64,000 nucleotides of DNA from NCBI RefSeq assembly GCF_027595985.1, contig NC_073305.1, positions 106,699,535 to 106,763,534 on the forward strand, given 5' to 3'. The notes beneath the pieces were generated by a model that saw nothing but the letters and a program-made list of their open reading frames with translations, was not told the origin of the DNA and searched no databases. Shown in pieces: positions 47,171-59,777 of the stretch. The DNA is from Sorex araneus. Taxonomy: Eukaryota; Chordata; Mammalia; Eulipotyphla; Soricidae. Each line of letters starts with the position of its first letter. Position 1 is the first letter of the stretch. The translations under genes were made by a program, and so were the position numbers.

Positions 47171-49130
47171 GAACGATCTCTGAACATAATCAAGTGTGAT
47201 TCAAACCAAACTCCCTGCCAATTTTTTAAATGTTTAATCACTAGTGGTTATGGATGGTAATATTTAATTGATCACTTCAGGGATAAAGAAATGTAAAATT
47301 TTAAAATGTCCCAAATAATCACCTACAAGTTCTTTAATTTTCATTTCTAGAATGAAATAGAGAAACAGGTTTCACAAAGAACATATAGAAATAGATTCTA
47401 AAAAATAATCATGCTATGGTTCCTAACAAAGTAAAAGCATAAAATCGATGAAAAAGTAGATAGAAAAGTTGATTCAAGTGGAGACAGTTTCTAGCATATG
47501 CAATATCCTAAGTCTGATCACTGGCACTACAAGGCCACCCAACACTGCAGAGTATACAGCTGGTGGCCCATGAGGAACAATGAGTGTGGACCGGGTCCCT
47601 GATTACTCTGGAAGTGGCCCTTATAGAAATAAATAATTAAAACTGATGAGCAAAATTATAGGGGGACAAAATAATCATCATTTTGCAAATAGCAATAAGG
47701 GCACAAAATATGAAAAACTCCAATTATAGCACTATTTAACATATCTTGCTGAGACAAAGATATATGCAGAAACATATGTGTGACATCAATTTTTAGCTTC
47801 ATTTCCTAAGATAAAAAGTACCTATACAAATCACTGTTAGATCAGCTTTAATTATCAAGTCAATTTAAACCAAATTAGGCCTAGAGCCACGTAATGCTCC
47901 TATGGTTTCCTAAAGCTAACAGGATTATTAACTAAATAATTTGAGTCATTCCTCTACTTCTTTTTCCTTGTGTGCCCTAAGTTTCCTAAATTTGATGCAG
48001 ACAACAGGCTGAGGGAATTCTATTTTGATGCCTTTCTGCTAAAACTGCAAAAGGTCAGAAATATTAGAATTTAGAGATGAAAATCTAATAGAAAGCTGGC
48101 AGAAGCAGAAACCACACCTGGAAAATTGGTGCCTCTCAATGAAGTTGCAAACTTGAATTTCTTAAAGAGTATGTTTTAAGTATAAATCGATTACATGAGA
48201 AACTTTACAAATTGAACCCATGAATTTTAGTCTAAGTCACTAGATGACTTTTAATAAAAAGAAAGCATTAAAAGCATACCATACATCACATAATGCAAAC
48301 AATAGTACCGAAGTTGAAAGAATCAAAAACAGAGAATTGTGTTCCAAGTCACAAACCAACTACAAAAAAGAATTAGAACACAAATAAACTAATTATCTGA
48401 ACACAAATGAACCTAGAATGCAAAGATGACAATTTACAGTAACCAAGGTGCCAGGAAATCAAGGAACTGAATGATGAAATGTTCAAAGAAACAAAATCAA
48501 AAATTCTCACTGTCTGGTTACTTTTTTAAGAGCCAAATAATAAATCAAGAAATAGTATAAGAGACCTGAAAATTGTATGAAAACAAGATTCAGTAATTTT
48601 TAAAATGGCTACAGAATGAATATTCTGTTATTTGGATTTGTTATTAGCCTCAAAGTAAAGATACTTGACATCAACTTTATAAAAACTTCTCAAGGTATTC
48701 ATCCAAATTCAGGTCAGATGGTAACCTGAAGTGCACATCCCACTGTGACAATATTTCAGCCTGAAAAATTTGCAGAACTTTCACATGGGGAAATTTTATA
48801 AACTTTTTGAAGAAATTCACAATCAGCAAATTAAGACTAGATAAGAGTGAGAAACTGAAATTAACATTTTTGGTAAAGATATAAAAGATGCTTTTCTAAC
48901 AAAAGCTATAAATTAAATGGCAAAGCCAAGGTAGTGATAATAGTTCAGAAGCTACCTTCTTTTTTATACTTAAAAAAAATTTACTTTTTGTCAAAATATT
49001 AAACATCTGTATGATAAAATACCCACATAAATATTCACACTATTTCCTTTAGTATCCAAATAAAATGTTTAGTTAATTCAATTTCCTCATTTAGACAACT
49101 AATTTTTAATTATTTAATAATATTATTCTA
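47171..49130. other. No gene recognised
   Basis: AT-rich. 47490-47640 may be a decayed SINE-I (gtctgatcactggcactacaagg). 48250-48900 is A-rich and may be an old LINE relic. Neither can be confirmed by eye. Confidence 0.4.
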
Positions 49131-49131
49131 G

Positions 49132-49306
49132 GGCTGGAGTGATAGCACAGCGGGTAGGGTGTTTGCCTTGCACGCGGCCAACCCGGGTTCAAATCCCAGC
49201 ATCCCATATAGTCCCCTGAGCACCGCCAGGGGTGATTCCTGAGTGCATGAGCCAGGAGTGACCCCTGTGCATTGCCGGGTGTGACCAAAAAAAAAAAGAA
49301 AAAAAA
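49132..49306 (+). repeat. SINE-I, young
   Basis: Near-consensus copy (gatagcacagcgggtagggtg, B-box cgggttcaaatccc) with an A tail. Confidence 0.93.
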
Positions 49307-49479
49307 TCTTCTAAAAATAATTTTTAATTTTTTTCTAAATTATTTTCCCTCTTAACAGTTTTGCAGAGTTCAGTGGTCTACCACTTCTGCTCCTAATTTA
49401 TGTTCACAGTCTTCATGTTTTTATTATCTTGTCTCTTTTCTAGCATTTCGATTTTTGCACTAGTATAAGTTCAAGGGCA

Positions 49480-50004
49480 GTTGAAGACCTCTGGAACCCA
49501 TGCTCAAGGCCACTCTCCACACGTTTGGACAAGCCTCACACATGAAGGAACTGGCAGAGGAACCCAGGTGTGCAGGACCCGAAGTCTGCTCAGATTGGGA
49601 CTGGGCCTCTTCCACACTTTCCCCATTTTCCAGTAGCTAGGCAGTCACACCCAGAACTGCCCCCATTGCCGTGTAATCCCATCAACAGGCAACATCCAGA
49701 GACTATAAAACTAAGTTCCCAACATCTGATAGCCTAGTTCTCCCTCTGAGAGAACCTGGCGAGTTACCGAGAGTTTACTGCCCACACGAGAGAGCCTGGC
49801 AAACTCCCCATGGTATATTCATATGCCAAATACAGTAACAATGACGGGTCTCATTCCCCTGACCCTGAAGAGCCTCTAATGCGGCACCTTTGGGAAGGAC
49901 AAGTAAAGAGAGGCTGCTAAAATCTCAGCACTAAGATGAATGGAGACGTTACTGGGCCCACTCAAGCAAATCACTGATCAACAGGATGACAGTATATACG
50001 TACC
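49480..50004 (+). mobile_element. 0.65-kb composite element, copy B
   Basis: It starts within the body (gacctctggaacccatgctcaagg), covers gactgggcctcttcc, gactataaaactaagttccc, a SINE-II-like middle (gagaacctggcgagttaccg) and cccctgaccctgaagagcctc. It ends with the RTE-like terminus gatcaacaggatgacagtat at 49976-49995. The 5' end is truncated compared with 58188. Confidence 0.8.
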
Positions 50005-50262
50005 TTTTGGAGAGCCCAGCAAGCTACCAAGAATATTCCGCCCACACAGGCAAAGCCTGGCAAGCTACCTGTGGCGTATTTTTTATGCCCAAAATAGTAA
50101 CGATAGGTCTCATTCCTCTGACCCTGAAAAAGCCTACAACTGTTGGAAAAGACGAGTAAGGAGAGGCCTTTAAAATCTCAGGGTTGAGAGGAATAGAGAC
50201 GTTACAGGTGCCAACTCGAGTAAATTGATGAACAACGGGATGACAGTGATACAGTGTGATAA
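50005..50262 (+). mobile_element. 0.65-kb composite element, copy C (3' part), head-to-tail with B
   Basis: It repeats the last 250 bp of copy B in the same order (gagagcccagcaagctacc, gccgtatt-like segment, cctctgaccctgaaaaagcc, gatgaacaacgggatgacag) with a TGATACAGTG tail. Its start abuts the tail of copy B directly. Confidence 0.78.
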
Positions 50263-51002
50263 ATTCAAATTATGGCAAATCCATTAGTTTTAGTAGGAGA
50301 AAAAATGGGAGAGAAAGGTAGAGCTGTGGTGAGATTCTAGAGCTGCTAGTCTGTATCTGAGTCCCTGAGAAATATCAGACCAGACAAGACTCTGCTATAT
50401 CTTCTGCAGTGCTGAGATTTAGAGGTAAGTACATACTAAAATGTAAATAGATGAATGGAGTATTAAAAGTAAGATAGTGAATCAGAACAGTGCAATTTTT
50501 TCAACTTTTTGACATGGGTCAGTTATCCTCTTCAATGATTATCTTATGATTATACTCTTTATCCTGTTTATCCATAGTACTTTATAGCACTTATACTATA
50601 TATTTTAATATTTTTGTAGCATATCTTCTATTTTTAAAATTCTGTGAAGGCAAAAATCTTTTTCTGTTTTTTCAGTGCTTATTCCTCAGTGCTTTGGAAC
50701 TGGTACTCTGTCCATGATACAGAATAAAAGCCCCATAAATATTTGATGATTTCTTGTTACAACTCTAAGAATATAAAATGAGATTTTGAATACTAAAAAT
50801 GTGGTACTATGGCGACCACCTAGTGGAGAGACTTACACACTTGGTTCATTGCAGCACTATTCATCATAGTCAAATATGGAACCAACCTAAATTTGGAAAA
50901 AGCAAAAGATGAAGATCATGAACAAAATCTATGAGGCAAAGTGGAAAACCATCAAACTTTGTAAAACTGCCGCAAACCTGGAAAAATGTCATTGCTTCAC
51001 AT
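50263..51002. other. No gene recognised
   Basis: No family recognised. An L1-like segment (gcagcactattcatcatagtc) lies at 50851-50871. Confidence 0.4.
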
Positions 51003-51448
51003 TGCTGAGACCTCCAAGCCTGCTCTGATCGGGACTGGGCCTCTTCCGCCCAGATTTCCCACTTTCCAGTAGCTAGGCTATCACACCCAGGGACTGCCCC
51101 CAGCACCATGTAATCCCACCAACGGCCAACACCCATAGACTTAAAACCAAGCTCCCGGAAGCAACATCTTATAGCCTAGTTCTCCCCCTGGGAGAACCTG
51201 GCAAGCTACCGAGTTTCCTACCCATATGGGAGAGCCTCTCAAACTCCCCATGGTGTATTCATATGCCAAAACCAGTAACAATGCTGCATCTCATTCCCCT
51301 GACCCTGAATGAGCCTCCAATGTGGCATCCTTGAGAATGATGAGTAAAGAGAGGCTTCTAAAATCTCAGGACTAGGACTAATGGAGAAGTTACTGAGACT
51401 GCCCGAGAAATTCAACGATCAATGGGATTATGATAATGATGATGATGA
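51003..51448 (+). mobile_element. 0.65-kb composite element, copy D
   Basis: 5'-truncated at tgctgagacctccaagcc. It ends with the RTE-like terminus aattcaacgatcaatggga and a (GAT)n tail at 51427-51450. 10-bp duplication tgcttcacat at 50993-51002 and 51449-51458. This copy defines the 3' end of the family. Confidence 0.85.
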
Positions 51449-51611
51449 TGCTTCACATAATAGATAGAAGCAATAGTGCTTTACACAGTTACATATAAAA
51501 TGCAAAAAAAATTAAAAGTAAAGTTTGTATCAAAAAGAATGTATTTTCTGAATTAGTGATCTACTTTGGTTCTGTCATTTAATTGATCTCTTTTATTAAA
51601 AATTAAAACTG

Positions 51612-51790
51612 TGGAGACTGAAGAGATAGTATAGCAAAGAAGTCAACTTGCCTTCATTGTGGATGACCAGGTTTGATACCTGGCACCACAAATGGTCCCC
51701 TAACCTCATTCAGAAGTCATCCCTGAATACAGAGTCAGAAGTAAGCCCTTAGTACCCCTGGGTATGGCCCAAAACAAAACAAAACAAATT
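51612..51790 (+). repeat. SINE-I, diverged
   Basis: Visible from gactgaagagatagtatagc to tgggtatggccc with a (CAAAA)n tail. Confidence 0.75.
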
Positions 51791-51799
51791 GTAACTGTG

Positions 51800-51960
51800 A
51801 AGGATCAGAAAGATGCTTTGATGAAATGAAGTACATGCTTTGCATGTGGATCACCTGGACTTGATTTCCAGCACTATATGGTTGCCTGAAAATACAAAAA
51901 AAGACCCTTGAGCACTGACCCTCTCAGCATCACTAGCTGAATCATGATATTCAAAACCAA
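51800..51960 (+). repeat. SINE-I, strongly diverged
   Basis: Segments tgctttgcatgtggatcacctgg and gatttccagcactatatggt identify it. It follows the previous SINE in the same orientation. Confidence 0.65.
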
Positions 51961-52684
51961 ATATTAATTAAAACTGTTGAAGTGAAGAATGCATTAAATT
52001 ATCTTACTCTAGCAAAAATTTCATAATTGGTATGTGTATCAAATCATAATTCACATTATACACTTTAAACTTAAATGAAAGTTTATCTCAATGAATGAAG
52101 TTTAAATCAATTAAACTACAGAAAAATACAGTTAACCTATTTCAATATTTTAATCATTCCCGTATTTTCTATGAGTAACAGTATTTGAAATTCATTTAGC
52201 CTAAATTTTCAGAGAGAAGACTGTTCTGATTTATTCTTCCTAAGTTAGTGTTTGTTTTTGAGAAAACTCAGCCTTCCTCTGTATTTCTTTTCTTTATGTA
52301 ATAAAAAAAGATGAAGACATTCATAATACATTATGATGATAATGACTTTTCTTTATATCGTCATTGAAATTCATCAATGAATTTTAGAGGCTAGGAAATG
52401 TAAACTACATTCAGACATCAAATTGTTGATGGTACTGTTGATAACAGTGCTTATGAAGTTGGCATGTGGGTTAAGAAGAATGACAAGTGAAAACTAATGT
52501 TACTTATATCATTCTTAAATTTGTTAGAAATCATAATAGTACTTAAAAAAGAAAGTAAATATGTATGAAACTATATAGCTGGCTGTTGAAAATTATCTCA
52601 AGCTACTTTAACAAATTTTAATTTTATCCTGATAAGTATATCTAAATAGCTACTAATGAAGTCAAGGTAAAAATCTATCTTCCA
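51961..52684. other. AT-rich, nothing recognised
   Basis: No feature seen. Confidence 0.4.
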
Positions 52685-52816
52685 GAAGGCTGCAAAGATA
52701 ATGCAAGGGGCTAAGGAGCGTTCTTTGGTCCCTGATGCCATATATAGTTCCCTTAACAAAGATCCAGGAGAAAGCTCTGAGCATACGAGTATTGGCCAAA
52801 GATCTCCCCACACACA

Positions 52817-52851
<35 letters not shown>
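52685..52851 (+). repeat. Decayed SINE-I with (AC)n tail
   Basis: gatgccatatatagttccc and aaagctctgagcatacgag mark the SINE. (AC)n at 52820-52851 follows. Confidence 0.55.
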
Positions 52852-52854
<3 letters not shown>

Positions 52855-53543
52855 CCATATGTTATAAAAGATTAGTTGATTATTGAAATATCCGTGTTTC
52901 ACACGGAGTAAACCCACAATAAATGTGGGCATTATGAATGAATTGAGTACAAAAGGAACATACAATGCAATTTTCTTAATACATGTATTCCTGCATTGGG
53001 AATAAACCTTATATAATATAAACTGCTTAAACTTTGTTTTATACTTTGGGGGAGAACATTTTCTTTTCCCAGTTTTCCATGAGGTGGGAAACCTGTCAAT
53101 ATAAATCAGAGAAGATATTTGAAGTAATGGGAATCTTATAGTTTGAAAACTTATGAAGTGTTAATGGATTTTGCTTCAGGAAGAAAAATAAGTATTTGTC
53201 AACTCATAGCATATCAAGAATTTAGAATACTGCATGTAAAGTAGATGTTAAAAATTAAAAAAGTAAAGTAAAAGCAGAACAGAATAAAGTTCTTATGACA
53301 ATCAACTTCTTATAGTTAGAAATAAAACCAACAAATTAAGATATAAACTGTTAGATACATGCATCAGATGCAAAAAATATAACTCTAGTTCTCAATTTCA
53401 TTTTTTAAAAAATTAATCTAATGATTTGAGCATTTTCTCTTAGTTTTATATAATGTATTCAAAGACAATATCTAACTACAGAGTATTAAAATAGATGGTA
53501 AAATATGCATAGAATAAAAATCATATGAAAAATTCAAGATATG
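52852..53543. other. AT-rich, nothing recognised
   Basis: No feature seen. Confidence 0.4.
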
Positions 53544-53952
53544 TGTTGAACAATTTGGCCAGGTTCATAGGATTCATCAGGATCAGTGCCAGAAGACAGA
53601 ATGTGGCATGTCCAAGAGTATCATACAATTACATCTTCCAGTCACATACATCTGTGGTGAGCAGGCCTTCAAGAATATAGCTTGCACAAACACTTACGGT
53701 CAAACATTCGCATAAACATGTTGAAAAAGCCATTTTTCAAGAACTGGAGTACTGGGACATTTTTACAAGAGTAGGATGGTTAGTCAACAGGAACAGATAG
53801 ATCAGCAGCCTTCTGGATATCTATTGTTATCTCCCCTAGTTGCCCCGGGTGCCATTAGTTACTTTTAGTTTTGCCTTAAGGCCATGATGCAAGTAGATTG
53901 AAACCTAAGCATACATAAACTGTGGAGTTACAATAAAGTAGCTTTTGCTCAC

Positions 53953-53991
<39 letters not shown>

Positions 53992-54105
53992 TCCCTTCTC
54001 CCTATCACTCTCACACCCTCTCCTCCTGAACCCCGTTATCCGGTTCCACGGATAACTTTAATTAATGGAGTCCCCTCCAACCCGTTCTCTATAATGCTTT
54101 TCAGC
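53544..54105 (+). repeat. Possible solo LTR with (TG)n
   Basis: Candidate start TGTTGAACAATTTGG at 53545. AATAAAGTAGC near 53932 resembles an LTR polyadenylation signal. (TG)n at 53955-53990 is followed by a CT-rich part and by gaaccccgttatccggttcc, a layout seen in some retroviral LTRs. No target duplication or CA end could be fixed, so this is weak. Confidence 0.35.
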
Positions 54106-54458
54106 TTGAGTTTACCATAGCCCAGTTCAAATAGTCTATGACCTAATCTCATATTGACAAGAACTAAAGTTAAGTGAGCATATTAGACCCAAGCAATTAT
54201 AATCTAAAGTAGAGGTTAGTGGAACACAATGGTGTTAAGTGACCATCTAAGGCTCACATCTTTTTCTTTAAACAAGAGGTATAATGTAATCTGCAAAGTC
54301 ATAGTTTGAAAATTCCTTTTATTATTAAAAATCAACCCCCAATTCACAAAATCATATTATTTGATGAGACAGGAGTTTTTTCTGACCCATACTATATCAT
54401 GTTTTAACTGTAGAGTATTTGTGACTCATTTATTTCTATCACCTCTGATTACAAAATT
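54106..54458. other. No gene recognised
   Basis: No feature seen. Confidence 0.4.
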
Positions 54459-54459
54459 A

Positions 54460-54585
54460 TTCATTTGCCTTGCACACAGCTAAACCAGATTTGATCCCCA
54501 GCACCCCACATGGTCCCCTGAACCCACTAGGAGTAAGTCCTGAGTACCACCCAATGTAGTCAAAACAAAACAAACAAAAATGTTA
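54460..54585 (+). repeat. SINE-I, 5'-truncated
   Basis: It starts at catttgccttgcacacagc and ends in a (CAAAA)n tail. The A-box half is missing. Confidence 0.75.
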
Positions 54586-55012
54586 TTTGAAAGCATCAAA
54601 AGTCACTAGACAATCTGAAGCTTTCTAAACAGTATGTGAGGCAAAATTAATATTATATATATATATATGTTTTCTATGCATGATTTAATCAATTTGAAGT
54701 GTTTGAGAGAAAAAACTTTTAAAATTTGTATTTTCCTATATTTTAAAATAATGCATATGGCTTTCCATGCTCATTGCACAAATGACTCCTAAAAAGAGTC
54801 ATTTTAGGTGCTCTTTATAATTGGAAACATTAAAAATAATGCTTCCAGCAGCGTAAGCGTACACATTTTATCCTAATCAGTTTTTTGACCTCATTAGAAT
54901 GTGAATTTAGGAAACTATGATGATTAAATTAGTGTAAAAACCATTTGGGAACATCAATATTTAGGTGTCATCTCAGATTACCTTAGTTCTATAATCATTC
55001 TTATTGGTATCT
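54586..55012. other. AT-rich, nothing recognised
   Basis: A TATATA run at 54653-54668. No other feature. Confidence 0.4.
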
Positions 55013-55520
55013 TTTTAATTTGCTCTGTCTTTTCAAAAATGTTATAGCCTTATGTTGCACAACAGGTGAAATAATCCAATACTTGCCTTTTTCTTCCTTA
55101 TTTTGTTCAGTCTAATTCGCATAAGTTCCTTCCACTCTGTGGTTAAAAGCAAATTTTTTTTTTTAATACCTGAAGAGTACTTCATTGTCTAAAGGTACCA
55201 CATCAATAGAACTTGTGTTGCTTCTATATTTTAATTACTTATAAACAACATGGCAATTTACATTGGGATAAATATAACTTTGTTAATATTCCCACACTCT
55301 TCTGAAAGATAACCAACAATAGGAATATTAGGTTATATGGTAGCCTAGCTTCTTAAATAAGCTCCATTTTCCAAAATGAGTGTGCCAATTTACATCCCAC
55401 CAACAGTACATGAAAGTCTCTTTTTCTTTATACCCTGTGCCACACTTTGTTACTTTGATGGTGGCTATTATCACAGCTGTGAGGTGCTGCCACATTATGG
55501 TCCTGGGATGGGCAGAGGGA
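55013..55520 (-). repeat. Old L1 3' end relic, antisense
   Basis: On the minus strand the end of ORF2 and neighbouring 3' sequence is recognisable (catcccaccaacagtacatgaaag, gctccattttccaaaatgag and acttcattgtctaaaggtaccac as read on the plus strand). Confidence 0.65.
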
Positions 55521-55529
55521 CACACATAA

Positions 55530-55672
55530 TGGTGTTCAGAAGCTACTCTTGGTTCTATGCCCAGGAGTGACCCAGGCATGTGCGTGGGAAACCATATGTG
55601 GTGTGAGGGGTTGAATCAGGATTAACCCCATGCAAGGCAAGCACCTTCCCTCCTGTACTACCTCTCTGAACC
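55530..55672 (-). repeat. SINE-I, antisense, diverged
   Basis: It contains gggttgaatcaggattaacc and catgcaaggcaagcacc on the plus strand, ending in the head at 55672. Confidence 0.78.
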
Positions 55673-56076
55673 CGAGTTGGTAGTTTGTTTTAATTTTAGT
55701 AATTGGCTTCAAATATTACATAGCTTCAATATCAACTCCCTATATGTGTATAAAGCTCACTGCACCCACCAATAAAGATGCAGTGCCATGACTCCCCTAC
55801 AAAAAAGAAAAAGAAAGAGACTTCCAATATATCTATAGTTTTCCAGCATCCTGCCTTTTCCTCTAATGAGCACCACAGTTTTCAGAGTCTAGGCATGTTG
55901 GGTTCTTGTTGTTTGCAGTTAATTTACTCTATTTATTTATTTATTTATTATTAATGTGGGAGTACTGCTATTTATTCAGTCATTGATTACACTGATTTAA
56001 TTGAACATGAACTCCACAATCCAAAAAAAATGCGTTGTTTTAAATGTAATTTTATATTATTATTTTTTATTATTAT
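55673..56076. other. No gene recognised
   Basis: (TTTA)n near 55929-55950 and (TTA)n near 56054-56076. Otherwise nothing. Confidence 0.45.
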
Positions 56077-56078
56077 TT

Positions 56079-56323
56079 AGGGCTGGAGTGGTACCACAGT
56101 GGCAGGGCATATGTCTTGCACACAGCTAACCTGGGTTTGATTCCTCCGCCCCTCTCAGAGAACCCTACAAGCTACCAACTCGCCCACACACATAGCAGAG
56201 CCTGACAAGCTACTCGTGGCGTATTTGATATGCCAAAAACAGTAACAAGTCTCAAAATGGAAATGTTACTGGTGCCCCCTTGAGCAAATCGATGAGCAAC
56301 GGGATAACAGTGACGGTGACAGT
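56079..56323 (+). repeat. SINE-II (RTE-tailed)
   Basis: Complete copy, moderately diverged, ending gagcaacgggataacagtgacggtgacagtgat. Confidence 0.9.
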
Positions 56324-56329
56324 GATCCC

Positions 56330-56690
56330 CATGAGATACAGTTATAAAGCTTCCCTGTTTGAGTTTCAGTCACTGGCCCATCCCCTATCCCTTGAGGCCT
56401 GGAGTTTGCTGTCACTAGACTCGCGTACCTGCACTTCTCACTGAGTTCTGGGTATTGGCAGCCTCCCGGGTCCTTAGGGGGCAGGTGGACGGACAACACC
56501 TTCCCCTGTCTGAGGCACGCCGGTGAAGTTCGCCTGGTTTAAAGTCTGGAGGCATCTCTGCAACAAGCTGCTTGGTTCAGAGATTCTTTTGTGTGTCTCT
56601 GGATCATGGCCCTCATTTCCATAATTTCCAGAGATATAAACTATTGGCTTATACCCTGTAGAGTGCACTGCCCCGCCGGCCCTAACTGCA
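56330..56690 (-). repeat. Unclassified dispersed repeat, copy with L1-type 3' end
   Basis: On the minus strand about 300 bp of unknown sequence (including the 120 bp shared with 38999) is followed by an L1 terminal segment (actgaaactcaaac through gtatctcatgggg, plus-strand 56330-56375). The GC content is higher than in the surroundings. It looks like another non-autonomous unit that took an L1 3' end. Confidence 0.6.
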
Positions 56691-58187
56691 GCTTTTGAAC
56701 TCTTTCAGAATTTATGAGTTTCTGAAATAAGACCAATAAATGGGCTTGTAGAGCTGAGTCAGAGGTGGTTTATCAGTGTGGCTCCCACATACTGAACTTT
56801 TGGCTGTTTAATTTCTTGGTAAACTTGGACCCAAGTTGTTGGCATCTGGCCAAAGGCAAAGCGGCAATTTGGGGGTATCAGAAAGTCTGATGGCACCATC
56901 AGGCTGCTGATGCACTCGCCCCACACGTACAAGTTGTCATGCTGGTGGCACCATACCTCTGGTCTAATTATTTATAATCCATATCCATCAAACTATCTGA
57001 CAAAGGTCTTTCACTTATTTAATTTAGAGAATAAATATAGGTCATTTTGACTCTCTGGGCACAATTTAATCTTTTTAACCACATAGTGGTATTTAATTGC
57101 GTGTATATATGCCACAGTCTTTTTATTCAGATACTATCAACAGACATTTAATTTGATTACATGATTTTACTAGTGTGAATTATGCGGCTATAAATAAAGG
57201 AGTATCAATAATTGCCTAGTTGCCTGCATTCCATTTGGAAAAAATGCCTAGGAATAGCTATGCAGGATCATATATCTGCATTTTTATTTTCTTAAGGAGT
57301 CTCCATGCCAATTTCCATAAATAGTGCATTAATTTACATTTTCAACAGCAGTATTATGAAAGTCTAGGTCTTTTTAGGTCTTCTGCATTATTTTTATTGA
57401 ATTGATTCTTTTTGTCATGAGTTCTTTATAACTATTTAGATTATCAACTCTTTTCCAAATGTATGAGTAAATATCTTCTACAAACTGCTCAACTGCCTTT
57501 TCATTTTTGGGTAGTGGTTTTTACTGTATAGAAGCTTTGCTATTTGGTATATTTCAATGTTTATCTTTGCCTTTGTTTCTCTGGCCCATGAACTCAAGTC
57601 TCCTAAAACATCTTTGATGTTGAGTTTCCGGAATGTATCAACTGTGTTTTCTTCTTTGCATGTTATGGTTTTAGGCCTAAAACCCAAGTATTTAGTAATT
57701 TTTATGTATGGTGTTAAAGTGACCAGGTTTAAATTTTTGCACGTAGCTATTGAGTTTTCCCAAAACCATTTCTTGCAGACTTTTCTTTTACAATTGGATT
57801 GTGCACCTGTTTTTGTTCCAGTACCACATTATTTTATAAAAGAGTTTGAAGTTAAGAATCATGGTACCTGCATTTTTCCTTTTCATTCAAAATTGCTTTG
57901 GCTAACCAGGGTCTTTTGTTTCAATACAATTTTGATTCAATTTTGAGGATTTTTTTCCTCTATTTTTTTGAAAAATGCTATTGGTATTTTGATAGGATTG
58001 ACCATTTTTATAATGCTATTATTCCATTCTATTAGCACAGGATGCCTTTCCATTTCTTTTGTCTTTTACTGTTTTCTCTCATCTCCTTTCTTAATTTTAT
58101 CATTATCTATTTTATAATTTCTATATGATTTTACATATTTCTTACTTCTAATTTCCTTTTCCTCCACTTCATTATCTGTGCATAGAT

Positions 58188-58838
58188 CATCATCATCATC
58201 ATCATCCCATTGATCGTCGAATTTCTCAAACGGTCTCAGTAATGTCTCCATTCGTCCTAGCCCTGAGATTTTAGAAACCTCTCTTTATTCTTCCTTTCCA
58301 ATGGTGCCGCAGTGGAGGCTCTTTCAGGGTCAGGGGAATGAGACTCATCATTGTTACTGGTTTTGGCATATGAATATGCCATGGGGAATTTTCGAGGCTC
58401 TCCCATGTGGGCAGGAAACTCGGTAGCTTGCCAAGTTCTCCCATAGGGAGAACTAGGCTATAAAATGTCGCTTCTGGGAGCTTGGTTTTATAGTCTCTGG
58501 ATTTTGGCTGTTGGTGGGATTACACGGTGCTGAAGGCAGTTCCTGGGTGTGACCTCCTAGCTACTGGAAGATGGGGAATCTGGGCGGAAGAGGCCCAGTC
58601 CCAATCTGAGCAGGCTTGGAGGTCTCAGCCTCGGGTCCCACACACCTGAGTTCCTCTGCCGGTTCCTTCATGCATGAGGCTTGTCCGAATGTGTGGAGAG
58701 GGGCCTTGAGCATGGCTATGGCTAGGCTCTAGAGGTCTTCGGCCTCGGAGGCTCTGCTCAGAGTGGGGAGGGAAACTGAAGCCCACCCCCTCCAAGGGGT
58801 CCCAGGGAAGACAGCCAGGCACGGGGACAAGAGACTCT
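58188..58838 (-). mobile_element. 0.65-kb composite element, copy E (longest with clear ends)
   Basis: Minus-strand copy of about 650 bp. The duplication is ctgtgcatagat (58176-58187) and ctgtgatagat (58839-58849), one base apart. The 5' end begins agagtctcttgtccccgtgcc on the minus strand. The 3' end is the RTE-like terminus followed by (GAT)n, seen here as (ATC)n at 58188-58206. It defines the 5' boundary of the family together with 13841. No open frame. Confidence 0.88.
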
Positions 58839-59165
58839 CTGTGATAGATATGGAAGATATTTATTTTATATTAATTTTTTATCCTGAAACTGTACTTATC
58901 TTCTTATTTATTATAATTCTGGGTGGAACACTTAAGGCTTTCTATGTGCAGTGTCATGTCATCCATAAATGTGGACAGTTTACCTTTTTCTTTCCAATAT
59001 GGTTCCTTTATTTTCTCTTGCCTAATTTCTCTAGCTAGAACTTTCAAAACTGTTTTTAAAGCAATGATAATAATGGATATCATTTTTAATTTGTTCCAGA
59101 ATTTTGGGACTTTTTCAGATCTTATTCTTTATCTTCATATAATGAAAAAACATATTCATTTTATA

Positions 59166-59421
59166 ACACTGTAGCACTGTCGTGTACCACTGTCGTCCCA
59201 TTGTTCATCGATTTGCTCGACTGGGTGCCAGTAACGTCTCCATGTGAGACTTGTTACTGTTTTTGGCACATCAAATATGCCATGGGTAACTTGCCAGGTT
59301 CTGCCATGCGGGCAGGATATTCTCGGTAGCTTTCCAGGCTCTCCAAGAGTGATGAAGGGATTGAACCTGGGTCAGCCGCGTGCAAGGCAAACGCCATACC
59401 CGCTGTGCTATTGCTCCAGTC
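59166..59421 (-). repeat. SINE-II (RTE-tailed)
   Basis: Complete minus-strand copy with a CACTGTAGCACTGTCGTGTACC tail. Approximate duplication ttcattttata / ttcatttcata on the two sides. Confidence 0.9.
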
Positions 59422-59777
59422 CATTCATTTCATATTTTAAATAAATACAAATCTATTAATACACTGATTGATTTTCCTATATTGAACCTTCTCTGCAATA
59501 AACTCACAGTCATGATTTTTAAATGCACTACTAAATTTGATTTGCATGTATTTTGTATTTTATTAAGGATTTTTTATATCTATATTCATCAGATATATTG
59601 GTCTATAGTTTCTTCTTATGAGATGTCTTTATCTGGAATGTTCTGTGTGTCCTGTACTTTTTGTGTATAAGTGGTGAGATCATTTAAGATCTTTCAGTAA
59701 ACTTTAAGTATCTAATGACATATTGCTAACTATATTCAACATGCTGTACTTACACTAAAGTTTTCTGTAGGGGGACT

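Noticed and set aside
53544-54105. Confident retroviral LTR
   Set aside because: A polyadenylation-like signal and a plausible start are visible, but no ends with duplication could be defined. Kept only as a low-confidence candidate.
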